The position numbers and the translations under genes are program-made. The notes under the pieces are model-generated. The model saw only the letters and a program-made list of their open reading frames with translations, searched no databases and was not told the origin of the DNA. Positions 30,481-37,506 of a stretch of 46,862 nucleotides of DNA are shown here, piece after piece. The stretch comes from a virus, in IMG/VR virus record IMGVR_UViG_3300037247_000450, positions 1 through 46,862 of that record; one strand, written 5' to 3'. Within the stretch, counting starts at the first letter, position 1, and the number at the start of each line of letters is the position of its first letter.

Positions 30481-30689
30481 AGCCAGCCTCGCTCTCGACA
30501 GCACTCCTCACACCACCAATCATGTATTACCCCCTCTTCTTGTGGTACACCCGCCACGAGATAGAGCTTCATGCTTACCTTGGAAGTGTGCATCATAGGT
30601 GTCTGCCAATCAGGCGCACCTCTACACCACGCCTTAGTATGAGGGTTTTTCGTATAGAAAACTGAGATTTGCTGGACTATGTGAGCCAT
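30474..30689 (-). CDS. W-tail zinc-finger microprotein 25
   Basis: The protein has 71 residues and ends CEECCRERGWLW, sharing the CC and GWLW variants with W-tail 24. It has only one upstream Cys (near 22), so metal binding may differ. This pair forms a subfamily. Confidence 0.73.
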   Translation of the reverse strand: MAHIVQQISVFYTKNPHTKAWCRGAPDWQTPMMHTSKVSMKLYLVAGVPQEEGVIHDWWCEECCRERGWLW

Positions 30690-30691
30690 GA

Positions 30692-30796
30692 CTAGAAGTT
30701 GGCGGCTAGTGCAGCTAGACGTGCAAACTCCAAGATAGTCATGCCTAGCAGTAGCAGGACACCAACGAAGATACCTACTTCAGCTTTGTTCTTCAT
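30692..30796 (-). CDS. Small single-pass membrane peptide
   Basis: The protein has 34 residues. KNKAEVG is followed by a hydrophobic segment IFVGVLLLLGMTILEF. GAGGTGACAC precedes the ATG. It overlaps the previous gene by 17 nt. Function unknown. Confidence 0.55.
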   Translation of the reverse strand: MKNKAEVGIFVGVLLLLGMTILEFARLAALAANF

Positions 30797-30944
30797 GTGT
30801 CACCTCATTTGTCACTCTTCCCATCCATATCTGTCCCCCTCCCTGGTCACAGTCAGCACACCACACTATGGTATGTAGCTTCAATCTCTCTTGCTTGAGT
30901 GGAGTCTGATGTTTAGGACAAAGGGGATAGTCCTCAGCTTTCAT
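30780..30944 (-). CDS. Small zinc-ribbon protein
   Basis: The protein has 54 residues from ATG 30944. CPKH near residue 9 and CADCDQGGGQIW in the middle could form a zinc ribbon. GGGQIW resembles an internal version of the GLxW end, but 18 more residues follow. It may be a family member with a 3' extension. Confidence 0.62.
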   Translation of the reverse strand: MKAEDYPLCPKHQTPLKQERLKLHTIVWCADCDQGGGQIWMGRVTNEVTHEEQS

Positions 30945-31161
30945 GTTTCGCCTCCTTCTTGGGGTCACAGCGTTGGGAGTGGCGCTTCCACTCACACCGA
31001 TTGAACTGACCGGAGCAGGCGGGGCAGGACACACGACGAGCAGCCATGCGAGAGCCTAGCTTCTCCTTGCGGGCCTGCTTCCTCGTGATACACCGAGCAG
31101 AGTCAGCTATGTGCCCTTTGTGTGGCCTGCCTGGCCCTCTCTTCCCACCCTTATGTCCCAT
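30934..31161 (-). CDS. Basic C2HC zinc-finger protein
   Basis: The protein has 75 residues. The N-terminal half is very Lys/Arg/Gly-rich (GHKGGKRGPGRPHKGH), followed by CPACSGQFNRCEWKRHSQRC, a zinc finger with Cys, Cys, His, Cys. Nucleic-acid binding is likely. GGTGAAAC precedes the ATG. Confidence 0.68.
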   Translation of the reverse strand: MGHKGGKRGPGRPHKGHIADSARCITRKQARKEKLGSRMAARRVSCPACSGQFNRCEWKRHSQRCDPKKEAKHES

Positions 31162-31429
31162 GTTTCACCTCTCTTCCAGTAGAGCATGTCTGAGCCAGAG
31201 CGTCCAACTCAGGACGTGTCATGTAACGCTCTTTACCGTCGGCTTCGACCAATACACCATGAGTGAACACAAACGAGTAGCGACCACCTCGGCCTGTCAG
31301 TCTCCACCACATGCGACGTAGCCAGCTCCTCCTTGGTAGCTTGGCGTCTACAAGAGCCTGCGTCATAGCTGCCTGCGCGCTAGAGCATGGTCTATCTATC
31401 TCTTCGATACGCAATAGTCTTGGTTTCAT
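31151..31429 (-). CDS. Hypothetical basic protein
   Basis: The protein has 92 residues. It contains an Arg/Trp-rich segment (RRSWLRRMWWRLTGRGGRY) followed by a short beta pattern and PELDALAQ. It has two lone Cys. Function unknown. Confidence 0.62.
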   Translation of the reverse strand: MKPRLLRIEEIDRPCSSAQAAMTQALVDAKLPRRSWLRRMWWRLTGRGGRYSFVFTHGVLVEADGKERYMTRPELDALAQTCSTGREVKHGT

Positions 31430-31449
31430 ACCTCACCTCTCTTGTTGTC

Positions 31450-31460
31450 TGACCGGAGCA
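31450..31460 (+). repeat. Recurring 11-mer TGACCGGAGCA (representative)
   Basis: The same 11-mer occurs at 6369, 31007 and 39312 (+) and at 21356, 32693 and 41111 (-). Matches to 10 of 11 bases are at 1288, 15031 and 25101. The copy listed here is intergenic. Confidence 0.75.
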
Positions 31461-31461
31461 G

Positions 31462-31620
31462 TCAGCGTGAGTAGTTGATGTTCTTCGCGGCGTGGTCACA
31501 GATGGGACACCACATAAGGAGGCCCACTAGCTGGCCCTTGGTGCCATCGACTGGTCGGCTGGCGAGTGGTGTGCCGTGGATGCTGCACTTGCGAGTCAGC
31601 TCACGTACCGTGATGGTCAT
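31462..31620 (-). CDS. Small Cys/His protein
   Basis: The protein has 52 residues. CSIHGTPL near residue 12 and CPICDHAA near residue 38 give a CxxH plus CxxC site with spacing like the W-tail proteins in reverse order. It ends KNINYSR. ATG overlaps the previous stop. Confidence 0.64.
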   Translation of the reverse strand: MTITVRELTRKCSIHGTPLASRPVDGTKGQLVGLLMWCPICDHAAKNINYSR

Positions 31621-31775
31621 GTTAGGTTCTCCTTTAACCATGTGTCAAGAGCTTCGAGTGCTTCCTCTAGTGCGAGACGGGTATCGCACGTCAATCCTTG
31701 GTGTAATACTGCCTTGGCAGCAACTTCAAGTCTGACTACGAGTGCAATGTATTCACTCATATTTTGAGTCATCAT
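31617..31775 (-). CDS. Hypothetical small helical protein
   Basis: The protein has 52 residues from ATG 31775, with GAGGAG upstream. It is helical throughout (ALVVRLEVAAKAVL, ALEEALEALDTWL). ATGA-type overlaps occur at both ends. Function unknown. Confidence 0.62.
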   Translation of the reverse strand: MMTQNMSEYIALVVRLEVAAKAVLHQGLTCDTRLALEEALEALDTWLKENLT

Positions 31776-31936
31776 AGTTTCTCCTCTGCCAATAGTTGAC
31801 GAGCTATAGAGCATAGACGGCATTCACAACGCAAGTCACTGAGGGAAGCAAGGTTCCTTTGGTCGTTCTCGAAGTGCTGCCGTATGATTTGCTTAGCCAA
31901 CTCTATCCCTAGCCTAGTGACATTCTCATTTGTCAT
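31772..31936 (-). CDS. Hypothetical small Cys-containing protein
   Basis: The protein has 54 residues. It has a helical N-terminus and then CECRLC near residue 38. AAGGAGACAGAC precedes the ATG. Too few ligands are present for a confident zinc site. Confidence 0.62.
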   Translation of the reverse strand: MTNENVTRLGIELAKQIIRQHFENDQRNLASLSDLRCECRLCSIARQLLAEEKL

Positions 31937-32099
31937 GGTCTGTCTCCTTCTTGACTAGGCATGCACATTCAGGTGAGCAGCCGTGGTCTAGGTCAGGCAG
32001 CTCCACCTCGACGACGGTGCAGTAGAGGTTCGGCATGGTATGCCTCTCTATCTGCACGAGTTGCTCTATCCTAATCTGTGCCTTGCTCTTCCTTGCCAT
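31926..32099 (-). CDS. Hypothetical small Cys-containing protein
   Basis: The protein has 57 residues. It has a basic start (ARKSKAQIRIEQ), a beta pattern and CSPECAC near residue 41. It overlaps the end of the HNH gene by 29 nt. Confidence 0.6.
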   Translation of the reverse strand: MARKSKAQIRIEQLVQIERHTMPNLYCTVVEVELPDLDHGCSPECACLVKKETDHDK

Positions 32100-32493
32100 G
32101 CCCTCTCCTCTTCCAATATGATTTGCTGTTGTATAACTTTATCCAATTGCAGTTGGCACACAGTAGCTGGTAGCCTTCCTTATCCCCTTTGATTATCTTA
32201 CGACAAATCCCAGCCGTGTCTAAGGAGTCTCTATAGCCATCATCATTGATGTGGTCTATCTGCATACAACGGTAGTCCCTAATACCACAGTGAATGCACT
32301 TGTCACCAAGAATCCGATGGGCCTTCTCGCGTAATAACCTTCTGCTTCGGTTGCAATGAAGAAGTTTCTTCTCTGGATTCTTCCTGTAATATTCTCTTGA
32401 GCGCGAGTTATTGCAAGAGGCACAGAATCCGTTGCTCCCTAATGATTGGAAAGTATGGCAACGATAACAACCAGCTTTACTTCCTCGTCCCAT
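32071..32493 (-). CDS. HNH endonuclease with extra N-terminal zinc motif
   Basis: The protein has 140 residues. CYRC and CASC in the first 30 residues form one zinc site. The HNH domain follows with CIHC (66-69), QIDHIND with Asp80-His81 and LLCANCNWIK (112-118). It is transcribed with its neighbours. It may be a homing endonuclease or a phage early nuclease. Confidence 0.82.
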   Translation of the reverse strand: MGRGSKAGCYRCHTFQSLGSNGFCASCNNSRSREYYRKNPEKKLLHCNRSRRLLREKAHRILGDKCIHCGIRDYRCMQIDHINDDGYRDSLDTAGICRKIIKGDKEGYQLLCANCNWIKLYNSKSYWKRRGHGKEEQGTD

Positions 32494-32642
32494 TTACTCC
32501 TCGCTTGATGGTGCCGCTGCCATACTTGGCACCTAAGCGACATCGCTCCTCCCATGTTAGGAGTAGCTCGCAATAGTCACGCCAGATGCGAGTGGCACCC
32601 TGCTCTTGCTGTGTGCCGCCAGGTGGACGGCGAAGGCGGTAC

Positions 32643-32855
32643 TTACGCCTGGTCTGAGGGTAATTTGGTCTGCCTATCGCTCCCGTTCACCTTGCTCCGG
32701 TCAGACATCCTGGCTTCGAGCTTGACACACTCATCTAGTACCTCGGCGGCCTTGTATAAGTATGCCCTCGCTTTGATGTAGTTGTTTGCTAGTCTGATGT
32801 GCGCTGCCATATAGCCAAGCCCTGCCATGACTATACCCGTCACCCATATATCCAT
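32643..32855 (-). CDS. Small membrane-anchored protein
   Basis: The protein has 70 residues. A hydrophobic N-terminal segment (WVTGIVMAGLGYMAAHI) is followed by a helix with KARAYLYKAAEVLDECVKLEAR. AAGGAGACAGACA precedes the ATG. The 149-nt gap on its 3' side (32494-32642) has a long frame without a usable start codon and no gene that I can support. Confidence 0.6.
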   Translation of the reverse strand: MDIWVTGIVMAGLGYMAAHIRLANNYIKARAYLYKAAEVLDECVKLEARMSDRSKVNGSDRQTKLPSDQA

Positions 32856-32866
32856 TGTCTGTCTCC

Positions 32867-33013
32867 TTAGTAGAAAAGTCCGAGGTAGGCAAAGGTGAAG
32901 TTGAGAAATCCGATGACGGCAAAGCCTACCATCCAGCCTGTCTCTCCTCTTGCCTTCGCTTGATAGTACATGACTATCATCAAGGCACCTACTGCTGAGT
33001 TAAATATCCACAT
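32867..33013 (-). CDS. Small two-pass membrane protein
   Basis: The protein has 48 residues with two hydrophobic segments (about 2-18 and 27-47) joined by KARGET. AAAGGAGACAGACA precedes the ATG. It is the first gene of the minus-strand early block. It could be a pinholin-like or early membrane protein; unproven. Confidence 0.6.
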   Translation of the reverse strand: MWIFNSAVGALMIVMYYQAKARGETGWMVGFAVIGFLNFTFAYLGLFY

Positions 33014-33087
33014 TGTCTGTCTCCTTTGCTTGGTGTAGTCCTGCTGCCCTCACTCGATGGTGAGGAGATAGTGAGGGCCGTCGGTGA

Positions 33088-33553
33088 CTAGCTAATAGAC
33101 TAGTTCTTTCAGCGGCGAAGCTGTGCTTAGACCTCGACCCTCTAAATTCAGTGGCTTGGGTGAGCTTATCGGTTTGCCCTGCCACTCGCTGTCCCTTGAC
33201 AGCATGTAACCCACAGTATGCACTAGCCTTGACCTATGGGGCGCTCGGTATCTCTAAGAGAATCTCTTTACCAGCGCCTAGCTTATCCCTGCTCGTAGCC
33301 TAGCTAGTTCGCCTCACATGGAGTGCTCTGCTAGACTGTGCTTGCCAGGTTCTCTGCATTCGGGATGCTATACTCGGCTAGCCCGTCTTGTGGTGTGTCA
33401 GGCTAGACGTGAGGAATTAGGAGTTTGCTTGCTCGCTGACCTAACGCACTCACCACACTAGCTTGACTTGGTGGAGCAGGGTAGCTAGATTGCCTACTAG
33501 AGTACGACTAGCGTGCCGGTGTCTGTGGCAGTAGGGCTAGGTCACTAGCCTAG
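33088..33553. repeat. CTAG-dense block
   Basis: CTAG begins at 33088, 33100, 33223, 33278, 33300, 33304, 33331, 33378, 33403, 33458, 33485, 33497, 33508, 33537, 33545 and 33550. Neighbouring bases vary, so it is not a simple tandem repeat. Confidence 0.75.
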
Positions 33554-33662
33554 CTTACGGTGGTCTGCATGGCGGTGTGTGCCGCTCTCTTCCACTCGCC
33601 TACCAGATGTTTCCGGTTATGGCCCTGTCTCTCTCTCTCGATTTTCTCTCCGAGATTTTTTG

Positions 33663-33690
33663 AGCTTAGCACAGAAAAAACTTTTGTCAA
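33663..33690 (-). promoter_or_regulatory. Putative early promoter (minus strand)
   Basis: TTGACA (33690-33685), 16-bp spacer with a T-run, TAAGCT (33668-33663). It reads through the CTAG-dense block towards the first early gene at 33013. Confidence 0.55.
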
Positions 33691-33863
33691 GTGTTTTCTT
33701 TGGCCATCAACGTGCAGCGCAAGCATTTCAGTGGCCGTTCGTGGTTTGGTACGACAAATGCTTAGGCAAGCAAGTCGAGTGCCATACTGGAATGGCAGGC
33801 AAAATGCGCGCCTAGCACGTTGGTTGCCATATGGGGTGGGCTAAATGACTCATACGATTATGC

Positions 33864-33891
33864 TTGACTCGGCGCTTAGGTATGATACCCT
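33864..33891 (+). promoter_or_regulatory. Putative promoter with overlapping palindrome
   Basis: TTGACT (33864-33869), 16-bp spacer, TACCCT (33886-33891), about 50 nt before the ATG at 33942. The palindrome GGTATGATACC (33879-33889) overlaps the -10 and could be an operator. Confidence 0.45.
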
Positions 33892-33941
33892 GAGCGTGGC
33901 ACATCATAACAGATGTGACTACGTTGGAAACGGAGAGTGAC

Positions 33942-34256
33942 ATGGCAAAAGCACAGAAGGAAATGAAGTTGTTCGCGTTCGTGAAGCGTGCGATACTGGC
34001 GCTTCGGGACACAAGTAAGAGCAAGGGGATACACGTTGTATTCTCCGGCTTCAATGGCGCGTTGCGTAAGCAATATGGGTGGGACAAAACGCAGGCCATC
34101 GAAGCCATGAATGCGCTGGCGGAGACGGGTGAAATCGTGCTGATTCCCCGCAAGTTCGGGCCGATGATTTACTTGCCCGCCGATGCGCCCAGCGGTTCGA
34201 GCGCCGCGTCACAAGAGAAGCAAGCACAGACTACGCTAGACAAGATTCTAGCCTAG
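33942..34256 (+). CDS. Small winged-helix-like protein, possible regulator
   Basis: The protein has 104 residues from ATG 33942, with CGGAGAG upstream; GTG 33915 is an alternative. Residues 38-85 show a helix-turn-helix-wing pattern (WDKTQAIEAMNALAETGEIVLIPRKFGPMIYLP). The first 30 residues are basic. It is the first gene facing away from the early block, a typical place for a switch protein. DNA binding is inferred. Confidence 0.65.
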   Translation: MAKAQKEMKLFAFVKRAILALRDTSKSKGIHVVFSGFNGALRKQYGWDKTQAIEAMNALAETGEIVLIPRKFGPMIYLPADAPSGSSAASQEKQAQTTLDKILA

Positions 34257-34311
34257 TGCAGCATCCCGCTTGCTCTACGGAGTGGGCGGGCTGAAGTGCT
34301 AGGAGAGTGAT

Positions 34312-34461
34312 ATGCTGAAACTATTGTGTTGGATTCACGGGATGCAAGCGGTTGTGCGGCGTGCGGTCAAGGGTAAGCACGCGGGAGAGTATAAGCTGGA
34401 GTGCAAGTGCTGGCGTGGTGCGACGATGCCTGATAGTCGGTTGACTGAGGTGGCAACATGA
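34312..34461 (+). CDS. Small Cys-containing protein
   Basis: The protein has 49 residues. CWIHGMQ at residue 6 and CKCW near residue 31 could form a zinc site. TAGGAGAG lies 7 nt before the ATG. ATGA overlaps the next gene. Confidence 0.6.
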   Translation: MLKLLCWIHGMQAVVRRAVKGKHAGEYKLECKCWRGATMPDSRLTEVAT

Positions 34462-34655
34462 CAGGCAAAGATGCGATTTACATCGGGCGTGCATTGTGTC
34501 AAGCCCACGAAGATATGTCGGCGGAAGCGAAAGCAGAGAGTTGTCCGGTCTGCTACGCTGCTAACTATCTGGCCGATATGTTGGAAGAGAATGTCCAGGC
34601 GTTTGATAGGCGGTTGTTTCTAGCTATCACACGCGGCGAATCCAGACCAGCCTAA
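34458..34655 (+). CDS. Small Cys/His protein
   Basis: The protein has 65 residues. CQAH near residue 14 and CPVC near residue 29 give a CxxH-CxxC arrangement. The rest is helical. It is the last gene before a rho-independent terminator, ending the three-gene plus-strand unit. Confidence 0.65.
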   Translation: MTGKDAIYIGRALCQAHEDMSAEAKAESCPVCYAANYLADMLEENVQAFDRRLFLAITRGESRPA

Positions 34656-34660
34656 CCACT

Positions 34661-34696
34661 AAGCCCCGTTGCTAGTACAGAGCGGGGCTTTTCTTT
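34661..34696 (+). terminator. Rho-independent terminator
   Basis: AAGCCCCG (34661-34668) pairs perfectly with CGGGGCTT (34683-34690) and is followed by TTCTTT. Confidence 0.85.
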
Positions 34697-34710
34697 GTCT
34701 ATTCCTTATT

Positions 34711-34802
34711 TAGAATTAGTCTAATTCCAGATAACTAACCGGCGATTTAGACTAAGAACAATTCCATTCACGCAAGTTGTAATTAGTTTTAGACTAATTC
34801 TA
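34711..34802. repeat. TTAGWCTAA boxes with 14-nt inverted repeat
   Basis: The near-palindromic 9-mer TTAGWCTAA occurs at 34716-34724, 34747-34755 and 34789-34797 in an AT-rich stretch. The outer two lie in a perfect 14-nt inverted repeat (34711-34724 and 34789-34802). This suits a regulator-binding cluster or iteron-like origin. The gap 34697-35177 holds no gene. Confidence 0.65.
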
Positions 34803-34962
34803 ATTAACAGGATGAATAATAGGTGTGCATACACATATTTAAGTTTCATCGAATCATATACATAGGGGGTACATGCACATACAGGTAATGCTGTAAAGGG
34901 GGGTAGGGGGGTAATGTAAAAGAGGCCGTCTCCACAGAGTCTCCACCTGGTCATGGAGCCCC

Positions 34963-34992
34963 TTGACAGCCCCCCCGCCCATGTGCTATACT
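34963..34992 (+). promoter_or_regulatory. Late promoter
   Basis: TTGACA (34963-34968), 18-bp C-rich spacer, TATACT (34987-34992). It leads into the structural block, whose first ATG is at 35178, leaving a leader of about 180 nt. Confidence 0.8.
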
Positions 34993-35177
34993 ACTGGTAG
35001 GTGATAGTCAGGCGCTTTGGAGTTTTGGGCTGTTGCTCCCGCCTACTGCGCCGCGCTGGGTACGACACCACCCGTGAGTGGTTCCTCTCTGCGTCCAGCT
35101 ATATGCGTAAGCCAATAGCCATTGGTGAAATAGCGTAGTCAAGCAGCAGCCCATACTTTTATGAGGAGAACGAACTA

Positions 35178-35534
35178 ATGGCCTTTCCCACCCCTATCTA
35201 TCCTGACGAGATAACTCTGTTGGATGCCGTCTCCGATGCCACCTCCGATGGTGTCGAACTCTACGTCCAGAACTTCAGCTTCGTCGGCGTCCAACTGACA
35301 GCCGCCGCTAGCTGGGACGGCACCGTGACCTTCGAAGGCTCCATCGACGGCTCGACCTGGGGCTCCCTCCAAGGCGAGACAGTCAAGGATGGCGTCCTAG
35401 TCACCACAGCCACTGGCACCACCCTTGACGAACGTTTCCGCTTTGACCTGTCCGGCATCAAGCTCTTCCGTACCCGCGTCAGTGGTCAGTCCACTGGCAA
35501 CATCACAGCCAAAGTCCGACGGGAGCGTCAGTAA
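35178..35534 (+). CDS. Small beta-rich structural protein
   Basis: The protein has 118 residues. The pattern VGVQLTAAASWDGTVTFEGSIDGSTWGSLQGE resembles Ig-like or jelly-roll phage virion proteins. ATGAGGAGAA precedes the start. It is the first gene of the late block and overlaps the next start by one base. A decoration or fibre-tip role is inferred. Confidence 0.65.
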   Translation: MAFPTPIYPDEITLLDAVSDATSDGVELYVQNFSFVGVQLTAAASWDGTVTFEGSIDGSTWGSLQGETVKDGVLVTTATGTTLDERFRFDLSGIKLFRTRVSGQSTGNITAKVRRERQ

Positions 35535-36082
35535 TGCCTGGCCGACTTCCTAGACTCCCCGGCGTCGTAGCGACGGTGGATACGGCGGGGGAGGGGTATT
35601 TTGTTGGCATTTCACTTTACTTGGCCCTAAGCGGTGCTGGAGTCGCAACAAACGGAACTACAGAGACGCGAGTATTTCAGTTTGTGCTTCCTTTCAGGGC
35701 GGTGGTTAGAAACATAACAACCGAAGTAACTACCGGAGGTGCATCTGGAAAGAAATACGGCGTAGGGCTTTATGACATAGGTGGGAACAGGCTGCTTCAT
35801 ACGGGAGCACTTGATGCAGAAGCCGTTGCTAGGAATGTTACATCTATCACAGCAGTCACATTAGAGCCAGGCGTTTATTATCAGGCACAAACCACCGACG
35901 ACTCTAACACTCAGTTCAGACGACTCATGACTGAACTAGGTGGGATTATCTTGCTGAAAGATACTGGTGCCCTTGTTGGACTGGCGGCCAATACTTCATC
36001 GGCAGGTGTCTTGCCCGCCACGCTAGGAACGGTAACGGCTAATTCAGACAGATTGCCAATCTATAGCATATTCTCACCCTAA
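35534..36082 (+). CDS. Structural protein, possible fibre component
   Basis: The protein has 182 residues, Gly/Thr/Val-rich and probably all beta. PFRAVVRNITTEVTTGGASGKKYGVGLYD and LEPGVYYQAQTTDDSN are typical of carbohydrate-binding-like domains in tail fibres. One-base overlaps occur at both ends. No specific family can be named. Confidence 0.6.
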   Translation: MPGRLPRLPGVVATVDTAGEGYFVGISLYLALSGAGVATNGTTETRVFQFVLPFRAVVRNITTEVTTGGASGKKYGVGLYDIGGNRLLHTGALDAEAVARNVTSITAVTLEPGVYYQAQTTDDSNTQFRRLMTELGGIILLKDTGALVGLAANTSSAGVLPATLGTVTANSDRLPIYSIFSP

Positions 36083-36390
36083 TGCCCACACTCTGCTTCA
36101 TCCTCGCAAGCTGGTTCTGGTCGCTGACCGCCGCTACCATAGCGACCACCGTGGCCGACATCGAGTTGACACAGCACTGCATTAGCCAAGGCACCTGCCG
36201 CGAAGCCAACCCGCTGCTGCGCCCAGGTCGTAAGCGAGCCTACGCCATCGCACTCCCCATCGCTATCGGCGCTAGCTACCTTGGCTATCGCTGGCACAGA
36301 GACGGAGCGAAGTATTGGTGGGTGGCTCAAACCGCCGTCACCACAGGCCACAGCGTCGGAATTGGCTTCGGCCTTCGCTTTGTATGGTAA
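36082..36390 (+). CDS. Integral membrane protein
   Basis: The protein has 102 residues with two to three hydrophobic segments (about 4-24, 52-67 and 80-98). It contains CISQGTCREANPLLRPGRK between the first two. The D-x-E...EANPL pattern is seen in small bacterial membrane proteins of unknown function. Its place among virion genes is unusual. Confidence 0.65.
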   Translation: MPTLCFILASWFWSLTAATIATTVADIELTQHCISQGTCREANPLLRPGRKRAYAIALPIAIGASYLGYRWHRDGAKYWWVAQTAVTTGHSVGIGFGLRFVW

Positions 36391-36393
36391 GCT

Positions 36394-37113
36394 ATGAGCG
36401 GTCGGTTAGGCACTCCTCAGATAGGAACTCTTGGTATTGCCGAAGGTCTTGTCCAGGGTTCCTCCCTCGACAACAAGTTTGGAGAAAATGCCTCCGTTGG
36501 AACTACCTTCGAGGATGTTTGGTCGAATAGTGGAACCTTCACATATCTAGCTGCCGCCGCTCAACTGGACGTTACCTCCACTAGCACAGCAGACACCTCG
36601 GCAGGGACAGGAGCCCAAACCATCCGAGTGGCGGGGCTCGACACGAATTGGGCAGAACTTGAAGAGGACGTGACCATGAACGGCCAATCCGACGTGCAAA
36701 CAACTGGCTCCTTCATCCGAGTCAATCGGATGTCTGTCCTTACAGCCGGGTCAGGTGCAGAGAACGCGGGCACCATCACTATCTCCTCCGGTGCCAATGT
36801 CATCTCAGAGATTCCTGTGGGCGAAAATCAAACTCTTCAAACTCATTTTGCCGTTCCAGCCGATAAGACTGTCGTTCTTAGCCTCCTGTTTATGAATGTC
36901 GGCAAGAATGACGATGCTACTTTTCGTCTCCGTGTCCGTCCTTTTGGCAGTGTTTTCCAGACCAAGCTCAAGATTGTCGTATTCGCAAGCGATGTAGCGC
37001 ATCCCTATGGTTTCGCCCTAAGCATAGCGGGCAAAAGCGACATCGTTCTCCAAGCAAAGGCGAGTACAGGCAGCATCCGTTGTGCGGGCGGCTATAACTT
37101 TGTTCTATTCTAG
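36394..37113 (+). CDS. Structural protein with cyanophage-like beta domain
   Basis: The protein has 239 residues. The middle has FEDVWSNSGTFTYLAAAAQL, the STADTSAGTGAQTIRV repeat-like segment and GLDTNWAELEEDVTMNG. These recur in virion proteins of environmental phages. The C-terminal 100 residues form a separate beta domain. It is probably a capsid- or fibre-associated protein. Confidence 0.65.
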   Translation: MSGRLGTPQIGTLGIAEGLVQGSSLDNKFGENASVGTTFEDVWSNSGTFTYLAAAAQLDVTSTSTADTSAGTGAQTIRVAGLDTNWAELEEDVTMNGQSDVQTTGSFIRVNRMSVLTAGSGAENAGTITISSGANVISEIPVGENQTLQTHFAVPADKTVVLSLLFMNVGKNDDATFRLRVRPFGSVFQTKLKIVVFASDVAHPYGFALSIAGKSDIVLQAKASTGSIRCAGGYNFVLF

Positions 37114-37122
37114 GAGAGAAAC

Positions 37123-37503
37123 ATGAAACTGATAAAGAGCACAATTCTATTGGGGGGACTGCTTCTTCTGGCCTCACTGGCGTTTGCGCTTCAACCGTCT
37201 ACCATCACGTTCACTTGGGACTACAATCTGGCGGAGAACGTTGGGGTGACTGGCTTCCAGCTCTTCACTCTCAAGAACGACGGCTCCCATGACCAGCCTG
37301 TAGCAAATGTTCCTTTGCCCAGCCCCCTGCCTATCCCTGGCCCTGACGGATTTGCCGTCTTCTCCGCAGATGTGGTTCCTGATAGAACTGGCCGTCGAGA
37401 CTTCGTAGCTATTGCTGTGACTGCCGACGCTTCGATTTTCTCTATTGACTCAAACATTAGAAGCGAAGTAGTTAAGCCCGACAAAGCTCGAAGCCTCCGA
37501 TAG
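37123..37503 (+). CDS. Exported fibronectin-III-like protein
   Basis: The protein has 126 residues. A signal peptide spans residues 1-23 (MKLIKSTILLGGLLLLASLAFA). It is followed by an Fn3-like strand order opening TFTWDYNLAENVGVTGFQLF. AGGAGAGAAAC precedes the ATG. An exported Fn3-like protein in the late block could decorate the host envelope or virion. Confidence 0.65.
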   Translation: MKLIKSTILLGGLLLLASLAFALQPSTITFTWDYNLAENVGVTGFQLFTLKNDGSHDQPVANVPLPSPLPIPGPDGFAVFSADVVPDRTGRRDFVAIAVTADASIFSIDSNIRSEVVKPDKARSLR

Positions 37504-37506
37504 CTT

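Larger units (their letters stand above)
33014..33941. other. Non-coding control region between divergent gene blocks
   Basis: Some 930 nt with no coding sequence that I can support. The part 33088-33553 holds 16 CTAG tetranucleotides in 466 nt, against about two expected by chance. Promoter-like elements point outwards on both strands. It is the best candidate for an early control region or replication origin in the window. Confidence 0.6.

Noticed and set aside
12434-30689. CRISPR-like array or tRNA cluster as explanation of the repeated pattern in the early block
   Set aside because: The repetition is at protein level, in genes 120-320 nt long with conserved ends. No constant repeats with spacers and no cloverleaf with CCA or T-loop were seen.
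33000-33185. Minus-strand 61-codon frame at the edge of the control region
   Set aside because: It overlaps the small membrane gene start and lacks a ribosome-binding site and recognisable features.
33196-33225. TTGACA in the control region as a plus-strand promoter
   Set aside because: No acceptable -10 occurs at 15-19 bp.
33560-33844. Plus-strand frames of 78-94 codons in the control region
   Set aside because: They overlap each other in different frames, have biased Cys/Pro/Ser composition, no ribosome-binding site, and lie across a promoter.
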